A stretch of 36,404 nucleotides of DNA from a virus: positions 1 to 36,404 of the IMG/VR virus record IMGVR_UViG_3300037796_000167. One strand, written 5' to 3'. The stretch's first letter is position 1, and every line of letters starts with the position of its first letter. Shown here in pieces: positions 16,007-23,560 of this stretch. The notes beneath the pieces were generated by a model. The model was not told the origin of the DNA. It saw nothing but the letters and a program-made list of their open reading frames with translations, and ran no database searches. A program made the translations under genes and the position numbers.

Positions 16007-16197
16007 GTGTAACTAAAATCAGAATAGCAAATACAGCTATATATGAAATAGACGAATCTATTGTAGAAGATCTAGTGAATTGGCTAGAAGAAAATGGTGG
16101 CACTTGCGTCGAAAGATTTGATGAGGATGATGATATAGTAATAGATATTGAACCGACAGAGTCACTAAATACAAAAAGAGAATCTAACAATGAGTAA
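16003..16197 (+). CDS. Hypothetical acidic protein, 64 aa
   Basis: Unrecognised acidic mini-protein with a WLEENGGTCVERFDEDDD core, suggesting a small alpha/beta fold. GGAGGGGAG lies upstream within the previous gene, and the start overlaps that gene's stop. It overlaps the next tiny gene as well. Such small acidic phage proteins often bind host proteins or mimic DNA, but this is speculation. Confidence 0.55.
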   Translation: MSVTKIRIANTAIYEIDESIVEDLVNWLEENGGTCVERFDEDDDIVIDIEPTESLNTKRESNNE

Positions 16198-16312
16198 TAA
16201 AGTTGACATATTTATTTATGAAAATTTGGAAGATGAACTAGATAAGAAAGACACTAAAAAAGAGATTAAAAAGAAAAAACACAAGCAAATTAAACGTTTA
16301 GTAAAAAGATAG
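16190..16312 (+). CDS. Very small basic protein, 40 aa
   Basis: A 40-codon reading frame fills the gap between two genes exactly: its ATG overlaps the previous stop by eight bases and its TAG forms the start of the next gene's SD region. The N-terminus is acidic (ENLEDELD) and the C-terminus strongly basic (KKKKHKQIKRLVKR). The tight fit and even codon use support a real gene. No function is recognised. Confidence 0.5.
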   Translation: MSNKVDIFIYENLEDELDKKDTKKEIKKKKHKQIKRLVKR

Positions 16313-16320
16313 AGGTTTTT

Positions 16321-17388
16321 ATGGCAAGAAAAAGAGCAATAATAGGAGCTGGTCAATGTGGGATGAAACTAGCAAACGAATTCATCCGCACATACAAAAG
16401 CAATGATGAAATTTATAATTTAAGTACTAGCGTAGAAGATTCAGTAGGTATACCTTCTAAAAGGCTAATACAAGTTAGTACTGGTGGAAGTGGCAAGAAA
16501 TTTAGCAATGGTTCTAAAATATGGGAAGAAAGCATACCGTCATTAAAAAAGCAGTTAAACAACATTTTTGATAAAGATGTAATATACTTTACTTCTGCAG
16601 GTGGAGGCAGTGGCAGTAGTTCGATACGATATATAACTGACATATTATTAGAAAATAATAATAGAATATTTCTAGTATTAATACTGCCTTTTGGTTATGA
16701 GGCTTTACCATTCAAGCCAAATACGCTACAAACATTAAGCCGGCTACAAGATGATAAACTGTTAAATAAAATCAGTGTGATGTTATTCGATAACGACAAA
16801 CTGAGTAAGAAATTTTCTGATGTCGAAGTCTATGACGACAAAGAAGTATTAATACCTAACTTAGAAAAAATTAACAATTACATCTTAAAGAGTACTAGTA
16901 TAACTCTAGACTTAGTTAATTTGTACCACGTAGATGGCAATTATTCTCCTTTTACTATTGATGCTTTAGAGCATGACTCGGTAATATTCTCTAAAGGTTT
17001 TATTGGGATAGATTTTGCTTCGTACAAAAAAGGAGCAATCAGTCCGAAATTCGATTATGGTAAGATTTCTGATTGCAAAAATGTAATTCTAGCTAAAGCA
17101 ATACGGTTAAAAGAGTCTGATTACATAATTGACCAACAATCTGGTGAATTTATGGACGCTGTAAAGAAGCTTTCTAGAAAAGCAAAAAATGCTAGAGTAA
17201 TGTATGGTATAATGAGAACTAACGATATAGACCATGGGACGTTCATTATTATTGGTAATAATTTAGATATTACTAAATACATTACGAAAATAAAGAATAA
17301 AGTTGGTGTTACTATAGAGAACTATCGAAGAGAAGATGAAAGAGAGAAAGTGCTCCAAGATGATGAAGTCGAAAACTACGACATTTAA
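16321..17388 (+). CDS. Tubulin/FtsZ-family GTPase (PhuZ/TubZ-like)
   Basis: The 355-aa protein has the tubulin-superfamily nucleotide site: an N-terminal strand with G9AGQCG14 (compare GQCGNQ of tubulin) and the G-box FTSAGGGSGSSS (91-101), the equivalent of GGGTGSG. A following VLILPFGYE strand and a guanine-binding-like FDND (about 158-161) fit the same fold, and a TIDALEHD segment (about 216-223) may be the T7 catalytic loop. Phage tubulins position replicating phage DNA or virions (PhuZ) or segregate plasmid-like genomes (TubZ). The C-terminus is acidic (KVLQDDEVENYDI), as in tubulin tails. SD GAGG is present. The superfamily is clear; the exact subgroup is not. Confidence 0.82.
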   Translation: MARKRAIIGAGQCGMKLANEFIRTYKSNDEIYNLSTSVEDSVGIPSKRLIQVSTGGSGKKFSNGSKIWEESIPSLKKQLNNIFDKDVIYFTSAGGGSGSSSIRYITDILLENNNRIFLVLILPFGYEALPFKPNTLQTLSRLQDDKLLNKISVMLFDNDKLSKKFSDVEVYDDKEVLIPNLEKINNYILKSTSITLDLVNLYHVDGNYSPFTIDALEHDSVIFSKGFIGIDFASYKKGAISPKFDYGKISDCKNVILAKAIRLKESDYIIDQQSGEFMDAVKKLSRKAKNARVMYGIMRTNDIDHGTFIIIGNNLDITKYITKIKNKVGVTIENYRREDEREKVLQDDEVENYDI

Positions 17389-17809
17389 TTTCTTCGAAGA
17401 ACAGCAGCAAAAGATAAAAACACTAACTGAAATCCTCGAAAGTAAAAAAGAATTTATAGAAGCTTCTAATAGAGCTTTAAATAATTTGAATGACGAAGAA
17501 AAATTAGCTGTCATTCTATGGAAACTAGATAGTTCTTCGAATTGTAGCGACTTTTGTGAAGAAATAGTACATATCCCAGATTGGTTGTTACAAGTAAGTG
17601 ATTATGCACAAAATAAGGCTAAATATTCTTTAAGAGAAGGCAATGTATGGTCACGTAATTCACATGGAAGATATTTAAATTTCGCGAAGAAAATACTTAA
17701 GCATATTTCTCTTCAACAAGCAATTAATTTAATAGAAGAAACTAATTATGGAATCATAAATTTACTACAACAAGAAGAGACCAATGACGAAAATCAAATA
17801 CCCTTTTAA
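17360..17809 (+). CDS. Hypothetical protein, 149 aa
   Basis: Unrecognised helical protein. I prefer the ATG at 17360 (tandem ATGATG with AGAGAAAG upstream); an in-frame ATG at 17336 is also possible. The start overlaps the tubulin gene, and the end overlaps the primase gene by 26 bases. A WLLQVSDYAQNKAKYSLREG segment and two cysteines are the only distinctive points. Close coupling to the tubulin gene raises the possibility of a filament adaptor, but the primase is equally close. Confidence 0.6.
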   Translation: MMKSKTTTFNFFEEQQQKIKTLTEILESKKEFIEASNRALNNLNDEEKLAVILWKLDSSSNCSDFCEEIVHIPDWLLQVSDYAQNKAKYSLREGNVWSRNSHGRYLNFAKKILKHISLQQAINLIEETNYGIINLLQQEETNDENQIPF

Positions 17810-18812
17810 TACTGTCGAGCGAGTAATTAGAAACTATGTGGGTGACGACTACAAAGTCATGGATGATGGCGAAATAGCAATTAACTCGCCATTCATGGAA
17901 GACACAACATATGATTGCAGAATAAATATAGACAAACAGTGTTGGCACGACTTCGAATCAGACGAAGGCGGAAACATAGAAGAGTTAGTAGCTGAATTAG
18001 CAGACGTTGATGTAGACAAAGCTAAAAACATTCTTATAAAGAATATTACTGGCAAAGCTACTATAGAAAAATCTGATTATAATCGAGCAGCTGAAGTAAT
18101 ACCAACAAACACAATAGAATTACCACCAGGGACTATAACTTTTAACAAAAAAGAAAAGAAAGGTTATATTTCTAATAAAAGAAAAGCAATACAATTCTTA
18201 GCTGACAAAATGGTAGACTATAAATTAGTTGAAAAATATAACTTGCTATGGACTGAAAACTGCTTAGTATCATATGGTGAAAAAAGAATTAATTTAAGTA
18301 ACAGAATTATAATACCCACATATGAAAATGGAAATTTAATATATTATCAAGCTAGAGATTACACGGGAAAGGATGAAGTATTAAGGTATAAAAATCCACC
18401 CAAAGAAATGCAAAAGAAAGTAGTAGTCGTACCATTTTATGATAAACTAAAAAAGAATAAAGAGTTATTTATTTCAGAAGGGCCATGGGAGGCAATACAG
18501 TATTCTGGAACTTACATGTTAGGTCCTGGATTAACTGATAGACAACTATTAAAAATTAAAGAAAAGTCGCCCAAAGCTATTTATATAATACCAGATAATG
18601 ATGCTACTGGTAGACACAAGCTTATTAAGAACATTCAAGCAATTAAAAGATTTTTAGATTGTCCAATTTTTATAGTAAAATGGTGGGAAAACCATAGAGA
18701 ATATAAAGATCCAATTGATGCGAAAATAGATTTTGATACATTACTGGAATCTGAAGTCATAGAAGCAACTAAGCAAATAGAATTAAAAATTCAGTTAGGA
18801 GCTATTGAATGA
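17784..18812 (+). CDS. Toprim DNA primase (gp61/DnaG-type)
   Basis: The 342-aa product is the likely replication primase, which makes RNA primers for the lagging strand with the helicase encoded next. The Toprim fold shows as FISEGPWEAI (catalytic Glu232) and IIPDNDATGR (Asp271, Asp273). The N-terminal domain has the layout of a DnaG/CHC2 zinc finger (WHDFESDEGGNIEELVAE resembles the loop after the finger), but only two cysteines (45 and 53) remain, so zinc binding looks lost. T4 gp61 has the same length, 342 aa. Start overlaps the previous gene. Confidence 0.85.
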   Translation: MTKIKYPFNTVERVIRNYVGDDYKVMDDGEIAINSPFMEDTTYDCRINIDKQCWHDFESDEGGNIEELVAELADVDVDKAKNILIKNITGKATIEKSDYNRAAEVIPTNTIELPPGTITFNKKEKKGYISNKRKAIQFLADKMVDYKLVEKYNLLWTENCLVSYGEKRINLSNRIIIPTYENGNLIYYQARDYTGKDEVLRYKNPPKEMQKKVVVVPFYDKLKKNKELFISEGPWEAIQYSGTYMLGPGLTDRQLLKIKEKSPKAIYIIPDNDATGRHKLIKNIQAIKRFLDCPIFIVKWWENHREYKDPIDAKIDFDTLLESEVIEATKQIELKIQLGAIE

Positions 18813-19057
18813 GCATTCCTTTAAAGACGAAAAGAAAATTATTAAAAGCTTTACTAGCAGATTCTGAGGCTGAAATAGTAGCAGATATGCCAATAATAAC
18901 TAGTTTTTCATTTGAGCATCAATCGCCAATGAACCCTGGAGATTTAGTCACTATAGATTTTAGAGCAGTAGTAGAACCAACTAAAGCTAACGAGTTGCAC
19001 AAACTATTTTCTGAAGGTACTATGGGCAACGCAGAATATGTAATAGTGAGGCTATAA
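18809..19057 (+). CDS. Hypothetical protein, 82 aa
   Basis: Unrecognised small protein coupled to the primase by an ATGA overlap and to the next gene by a one-base overlap. AGGAG precedes it. The second half is beta-rich (DLVTIDFRAVVE). It sits between primase and helicase genes and may belong to the replication set; a helicase-loader role is possible only by position. Confidence 0.6.
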   Translation: MSIPLKTKRKLLKALLADSEAEIVADMPIITSFSFEHQSPMNPGDLVTIDFRAVVEPTKANELHKLFSEGTMGNAEYVIVRL

Positions 19058-19548
19058 TGACATTTAATTGGGTTGGCAGTGCTTTCCATTACGGGAAACT
19101 GATAAGATATTTTTCTATAACGTATGATGATGTCGAATTAGTCTTCATAATATATAGAACAGAAGATGAAGAGTCTGACTCAGTATTCGAGATACAAAGA
19201 GTAACAAAAAAGGATTGTAGATCGGTAAGAAAAGACAATCAAATTTACGAAGAAATAAATGAAGTATTTTACATACATACAGATGATGACTTTAGGAAAA
19301 AGTATAAACATAGTTATGATATACTAAAGTTCGTATGCGAATCAACTGTTGTAACTATAGGCGCATATAATGATTCTAAAGTCAAAATGGATCGTGGTAA
19401 TCCATATTTAGTATGTACAATAGATTTCATTAACATTTTAGCTGAAAGCGTTAAAATAACAGATGAACAACAATTAAAAGATACATCTTTTGATAAATTA
19501 CGGTGTATCTTTTCGAAAAGAGAATTAGCTAAGGAGCTACTAAGATAA
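19057..19548 (+). CDS. Hypothetical protein, 163 aa
   Basis: Unrecognised alpha/beta protein directly upstream of the replicative helicase. N-terminal strands (SITYDDVELVFIIYRTED) are followed by charged helices and a basic end. In T4 the helicase loader gp59 is of comparable size (217 aa) but no gp59 signature is visible. AAGGAG near its end is the SD for the helicase gene, which starts immediately after its stop. Confidence 0.6.
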   Translation: MTFNWVGSAFHYGKLIRYFSITYDDVELVFIIYRTEDEESDSVFEIQRVTKKDCRSVRKDNQIYEEINEVFYIHTDDDFRKKYKHSYDILKFVCESTVVTIGAYNDSKVKMDRGNPYLVCTIDFINILAESVKITDEQQLKDTSFDKLRCIFSKRELAKELLR

Positions 19549-21279
19549 ATGTCGGAAAGTTTAAAATTAGGCAACTTAGAACATTTAATATTGAAATATT
19601 CATTGATAGATAGATCATTTTGGCTTAAAGCGTATCAATATATAAAAGCTAAATATTTTGAAAAAGATGAAAACCAGCAAATATTCAGTCTGTTTAAAAG
19701 ACATTTTGAAGAATATAATGAATTACCTGATTATGAAATAGCAGTTAATGAGCTGCGTTCTATTGACCAAAACACTTTAAGAAGTATATTTACGCAAATA
19801 GACCCTGAAGATTATGAAAAATATAAAGATTATATTTATCAGAACACATTTGACTTCATCAGAGAAAATCTAATAACTAATAGTATAAAAAAATCTGTTG
19901 ATTTACTCGAAGAAAAGAAGTACGAAGAGATTGGTGAGATAATTAAAGAAGCTGTAAAATTCAACTTCAATACTGATTTAGGACTTAAACTAAGTGATAT
20001 AGAAGAAAGATACGAACGAATAAAAGAATTAGAGAAAGATAGAGTGCCCACTGGGTTTCCCTTATTAGATGCTTTACTAAATGGTGGTTGGGGACAAAAA
20101 GAATTATATGCATGTGCAGCTCCGCCAGGTATTGGCAAATGTCAGTCTTATGATACAGAAATTGAAATAGAAGTAGATGAAAATAGTGAAATCTTTGAAA
20201 CCATAAAAAGATGTAGAAGTTTTCGTGAAAAAAGAATAAAGATAGGTGATTTAGTAGAAGCACTGGGAGCAACTAACGAAAAACAAGAAATTAATGTGAG
20301 TGACTATAATATTAAAGTAAACACTCCACAAGGGTTTAAGAGAATCAACGGAGTCATGAAGACAGAAGAGTTACCTATTATTAACATAAAGACACAAAGT
20401 ACAGAAATGAATTGTGCCTTCAAACACAGAGTGGAGTCAAAGAATGGTTTCGATTTCGTAGCGAATGTTAATGAAGTGCGTACCAAGAACGGCATCGAAA
20501 AATGTAAAGTTACAGATTTAGCTAGGAAAGAGAATTGTTATGATATACAAGTGGAAGATACTCATAGCTATTGGTCAAATGACATACACAGTCATAATTC
20601 TATATTTTTAGCGAATTGGGGGGTTGGTGCTTTAAAACAAGGTTATAACGTATTAGTATACACATTAGAAATTTCTGAAGAACGTCTCTCAATGAGATAT
20701 GACTCTATATTAACAAAGATACCTAATAGTGAACTAGTGTATGATATTGATAAACTTAAAAAGAAATATGAAATGTTTGCTAAGACTTCTAAAGCAAATT
20801 TGTGGATTAAGGAATTTCCTACAAAGGGGGCTTCTATAAACGACATGAAGTCTCACCAAGAGCAATTACGATTATATGAAAATTTTAATCCAGATTTAAT
20901 ACTAGTAGACTATGCTGGTTTAATGAGACCGTCACGAAAGGGGGCTGATGATTACGGAGAATTGAAAACTATATATGAGGATCTACGAGGTTGGGCTGTT
21001 GAATTATCTGTACCACTAGTAACAGCTGCACAGACTAACAGAAAATCATTAGATGAAAAAGGTGGCACTAAAGAAATAATTACTCAAGCTCAAGTGGCTG
21101 AATCTTTAGGTATTACACAAACATTGGATTTGTTTATGACAATTACTCAATCCAGAAATGAAAAAGAAGAAGGAATTATTAATCTCTACTTAGATAAACA
21201 CAGACATGGCGAATCTTCAAAGATTTTAAAATATGATATTGATTATAAAACTTTCTTATTAGAAGAGGTTGAAATATAA
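19549..21279 (+). CDS. 41: Replicative DNA helicase (gp41/DnaB) with intein
   Basis: The 576-aa precursor is a RecA-fold replicative helicase that moves along the lagging strand with the primase. The N-terminal helical domain covers about residues 1-160; the P-loop APPGIGK ends at residue 197 and is broken there by a 153-residue intein; the host sequence resumes at Ser351 (SIFLANWG). Removal gives a 423-aa protein with intact GIGKS, close to T4 gp41 (475 aa). Walker B is LILVDYAG, followed by VTAAQTNR and a basic DKHRHGESSK arginine-finger region. Activity therefore needs splicing. The SD is AAGGAG. Confidence 0.93.
   Translation: MSESLKLGNLEHLILKYSLIDRSFWLKAYQYIKAKYFEKDENQQIFSLFKRHFEEYNELPDYEIAVNELRSIDQNTLRSIFTQIDPEDYEKYKDYIYQNTFDFIRENLITNSIKKSVDLLEEKKYEEIGEIIKEAVKFNFNTDLGLKLSDIEERYERIKELEKDRVPTGFPLLDALLNGGWGQKELYACAAPPGIGKCQSYDTEIEIEVDENSEIFETIKRCRSFREKRIKIGDLVEALGATNEKQEINVSDYNIKVNTPQGFKRINGVMKTEELPIINIKTQSTEMNCAFKHRVESKNGFDFVANVNEVRTKNGIEKCKVTDLARKENCYDIQVEDTHSYWSNDIHSHNSIFLANWGVGALKQGYNVLVYTLEISEERLSMRYDSILTKIPNSELVYDIDKLKKKYEMFAKTSKANLWIKEFPTKGASINDMKSHQEQLRLYENFNPDLILVDYAGLMRPSRKGADDYGELKTIYEDLRGWAVELSVPLVTAAQTNRKSLDEKGGTKEIITQAQVAESLGITQTLDLFMTITQSRNEKEEGIINLYLDKHRHGESSKILKYDIDYKTFLLEEVEI
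20140..20598 (+). mobile_element. Mini-intein in the helicase P-loop (153 aa)
   Basis: The insert runs from Cys198 to Asn350 of the precursor. Splicing residues are present: Cys1 at the N-edge (CQSYDTEIEIE, block A), a block-B-like stretch with CAFKHRV holding the likely catalytic His, block F (CYDIQVEDTHSYWSNDI), terminal His-Asn (SHN) and Ser as the +1 residue. At 153 aa there is no room for a homing endonuclease, and no LAGLIDADG motif is seen, so it is a mini-intein that can no longer home by itself. Insertion within GIGK/S of DnaB-type helicases is a known favoured site. Confidence 0.92.
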
Positions 21280-21734
21280 TGGCAGCAGATTTAGCAATTC
21301 ATATTAGGACTAAAGATATTGATGATGATGTATTTGAAGTGTTTTTCTCAAATACATTAGGATCTAAATATTGTAAAGGCTTATTTTTTACTTTGAGTCT
21401 ACAAGAGTCACGACAGGCTGAAGAAAAAATAAAGAAAAAATATGGTAAAGAAACATATGAAATAATGGAAAACTTGCCTCATGTTTACATAGGAGAAGTG
21501 TCGTGGCTTAAAGCTGGTTTGACTGAAGATTATGAAACTTATATTCCAGATACGATAGATAAAATAAATGAAATATTTGAAGATCATCCGATTATAACAG
21601 ACGAAGTTATAGAACAAGTTAAAGCTGCTTATGAACTTAAGAATAAAACATCTTATGATGTAAGCTCAAGTAAAAATGTAATTAAATTCTTAGAAGAATA
21701 TAAAGGCTGCGAAGCGTTTACTATTAGTTGGTAA
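21279..21734 (+). CDS. Hypothetical protein, 151 aa
   Basis: Unrecognised. It overlaps the helicase stop by one base and has GAAGAGG as SD. The product is acidic with a mixed alpha/beta pattern; an amphipathic helix rich in Lys and Glu lies at about residues 45-62. No Cys cluster or membrane segment. It opens a run of small unknown genes. Confidence 0.6.
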   Translation: MAADLAIHIRTKDIDDDVFEVFFSNTLGSKYCKGLFFTLSLQESRQAEEKIKKKYGKETYEIMENLPHVYIGEVSWLKAGLTEDYETYIPDTIDKINEIFEDHPIITDEVIEQVKAAYELKNKTSYDVSSSKNVIKFLEEYKGCEAFTISW

Positions 21735-21744
21735 AGATAATTAC

Positions 21745-22035
21745 ATGAAGCTTATAGAATTCTTCGATAACGAAAACTGGTTAGGCGGATATATATTATT
21801 TGAACCTAAGAAGTATTTAATATACCTCAGGTGGCAATTGAATACTAACAAACAGTTTAGTGAATTTGACAGCCTTGACTACATTTCTATTAGTGATCCA
21901 AATTTCGATGAAATGGCTAATGAAATTACTAATGCTTTAGATGACCCAGAATACCCCTATGGTTATTTTAAAAAAATCTCACCGGATAAAGCAAAACAAA
22001 GACAAATAATAAAAATACTTTTTGATAATATTTGA
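21745..22035 (+). CDS. Hypothetical protein, 96 aa
   Basis: Unrecognised acidic protein rich in aromatic residues (LGGYILFEPKKYLIYLRWQL). The SD is weak. Gene spacing and the clean end before the Cys-rich genes support it as real. Confidence 0.55.
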   Translation: MKLIEFFDNENWLGGYILFEPKKYLIYLRWQLNTNKQFSEFDSLDYISISDPNFDEMANEITNALDDPEYPYGYFKKISPDKAKQRQIIKILFDNI

Positions 22036-22050
22036 GCATATTTATTTTTG

Positions 22051-22215
22051 ATGGATAGGCTAATTGTTAAAAATAAACTTCGCGATAAGACATGTGCACG
22101 AAGAGAGCTAGATCATGATCATGAGTGTTATCGCTTTCTTGGCGAAGCAGTAGGGTGGCAATGGTGGCCAATACCAAAAGAAAGAACTTGCGACTATTGG
22201 AAAGAAGATGTGTAA
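22051..22215 (+). CDS. Cys-rich small protein, copy 1 (54 aa)
   Basis: A 54-codon frame fills an otherwise empty gap. Its sequence shares the plan of the genes at 22453 and 22736: KNKLRDKTC near the start, a second Cys in the middle (HECY) and PKERTCDYW at the end. Here the first CxxC is reduced to one Cys, but His residues (DHDH) lie where the second ligand would be. The pattern suggests a small zinc-binding fold. There is no SD. Similarity to the neighbours is the main support for it being a real gene. Confidence 0.7.
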   Translation: MDRLIVKNKLRDKTCARRELDHDHECYRFLGEAVGWQWWPIPKERTCDYWKEDV

Positions 22216-22471
22216 ATGTGGGAATAAAAAGTTTTTTCATGTAACTGTACCGCATCCACAGAATCCGTCTTGGTATTTTCGTGAATATATTCCAAATAGA
22301 TTAACGGCAGATTTAACTTGTTTAGAATGTCATAATACATTTACAGTATATCGTGATGAAATTGATTTAAACGAAATTATGGAGACAGTGAAAATTCTTG
22401 CAAATTACGACATGGATAAATTGATGGATCACGACTACTTTGAGGCAGTTAAATGGATAGAAAATCTTTAA
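22208..22471 (+). CDS. Zinc-ribbon-like protein, 87 aa
   Basis: The protein begins MCKCGNKKFF and later has DLTCLECHNTF, so two Cys pairs (CxC and CxxC) are spaced like a zinc ribbon. The C-terminal third is an acidic helix. Such ribbons occur in phage transcription and replication factors, but the specific role is unknown. Its start overlaps the previous gene by eight bases, its end overlaps the next by nineteen. Confidence 0.6.
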   Translation: MCKCGNKKFFHVTVPHPQNPSWYFREYIPNRLTADLTCLECHNTFTVYRDEIDLNEIMETVKILANYDMDKLMDHDYFEAVKWIENL

Positions 22472-22743
22472 AAAATAGATTAGCTGGATATACATGTTTC
22501 ACGTGTATTTTTGTTGTAGAAAATAAATATTGTATCAATTCAGAAGTAATAAGAAAGCACGGCTCTGTAATGAGGAATAATACTGAGGCTTTGGCAGATT
22601 TACCGTCTGAAAGAACTTGTAGTTTTTATACGTGGAATCCAATCATGCTACTTGATAAGGGTACCGACTCACCGTATAATGTGAATCTAAAAAAGATTTT
22701 AAAAAATCAAGCAGAACACTTAAGGAATATGAAACATGAATAG
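22453..22743 (+). CDS. Cys-rich small protein, copy 2 (96 aa)
   Basis: It belongs to the same family as the genes at 22051 and 22736: LKNRLAGYTCFTC, then KYC, then PSERTCSFY. Four cysteines in that order suggest one zinc site. It is longer than the others by a C-terminal charged tail. SD GAGG lies 7 bases upstream. The three genes look like products of tandem duplication. Function unknown. Confidence 0.68.
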   Translation: MDRKSLKNRLAGYTCFTCIFVVENKYCINSEVIRKHGSVMRNNTEALADLPSERTCSFYTWNPIMLLDKGTDSPYNVNLKKILKNQAEHLRNMKHE

Positions 22744-22954
22744 AGGCGCTTTAAAAAACAGATTAGCTGATAAGACATGTCGTACATGCAATTTCTCTGT
22801 TAGCAATAACTTTTGTTGTAATTATGAAGTTGTAAAGAAGCTTGGTTATACGCCTAACAATAGAGGCGATAGATTTGCTAGAATACCTAAAGAAAAGACA
22901 TGTGGTATGTGGAGTCCAGACACAAGCACTACTGCTACATTAAAAGAGAGATAA
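22736..22954 (+). CDS. Cys-rich small protein, copy 3 (72 aa)
   Basis: Third paralogue, with LKNRLADKTCRTC, then NFCC, then PKEKTCGMW. It overlaps copy 2 by eight bases and has AGGAA as SD. Shared L-K-N-R-L-A and P-x-E-(R/K)-T-C blocks across copies 2 and 3 show recent common origin. A zinc-binding role is inferred from Cys spacing. Confidence 0.68.
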   Translation: MNRGALKNRLADKTCRTCNFSVSNNFCCNYEVVKKLGYTPNNRGDRFARIPKEKTCGMWSPDTSTTATLKER

Positions 22955-22955
22955 T

Positions 22956-23126
22956 ATGGATCGTAAGTGGATAGTATATTATGCAAATTATGATGGTATC
23001 GACGTAGAGTATGTAACTGGTTTTGATATTAGTGAAGCCATTAATGCTGCCTCAAACAGAAGTATACAAGTACAGTCAATAATCTGCATAAAACAGCAAG
23101 TCGTAGTAGAGTCGATAATAATATGA
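22956..23126 (+). CDS. Hypothetical protein, 56 aa
   Basis: A 56-codon frame begins one base after the previous stop and ends in an ATGA overlap with the next gene. The product starts MDRKWIVYYANYDG and is rich in Ile/Val, consistent with a small alpha/beta fold. The SD AGAGAG is upstream. Support comes from the perfect fit between neighbours. Confidence 0.55.
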   Translation: MDRKWIVYYANYDGIDVEYVTGFDISEAINAASNRSIQVQSIICIKQQVVVESIII

Positions 23127-23560
23127 AATTCTTTAAAAACACATTAGAAAGATCACAAAATGACTCAGAAGTATATATAGAATTACTTGAGATAGAGCAA
23201 CAACTACGTAACACAAAAACCTGTCTATATGATATGATTGTCCCACTAGATAACATCGAATTTTTCGTACCGGTAATGTATAAAAGCGATGAAATACAAA
23301 TCGAGTCTTTCAATATAAGACTTCACTCCAAGCCTTACACTTTAACTAATAGTTTTCTAACACTACTAAAAAAACTACGCAATACAGATGAGTGGAGTAT
23401 ATTAGGTATTTATAACGTCCAGCTTTCTGAAGACTTAATATTTGCCTCTTTAGCTGTACTAGACAATAGTAACGAGTTGCACAAGAGACTAATTTCTCTT
23501 TTAGAAAAAGAGCAAAATTATTTACTATATAAGGGTGAAGAAAAATGGCAAACCCTTTAA
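23123..23560 (+). CDS. Hypothetical protein, 145 aa
   Basis: Unrecognised alpha-helical protein with leucine-rich amphipathic segments (IELLEIEQQL and FLTLLKKLRN). It overlaps the methyltransferase gene by sixteen bases. No metal or nucleotide motif is seen. Confidence 0.6.
   Translation: MKFFKNTLERSQNDSEVYIELLEIEQQLRNTKTCLYDMIVPLDNIEFFVPVMYKSDEIQIESFNIRLHSKPYTLTNSFLTLLKKLRNTDEWSILGIYNVQLSEDLIFASLAVLDNSNELHKRLISLLEKEQNYLLYKGEEKWQTL

Noticed and set aside
20140-20598. Homing endonuclease within the helicase intein
   Set aside because: The insert is only 153 residues and lacks LAGLIDADG or HNH motifs between blocks B and F.
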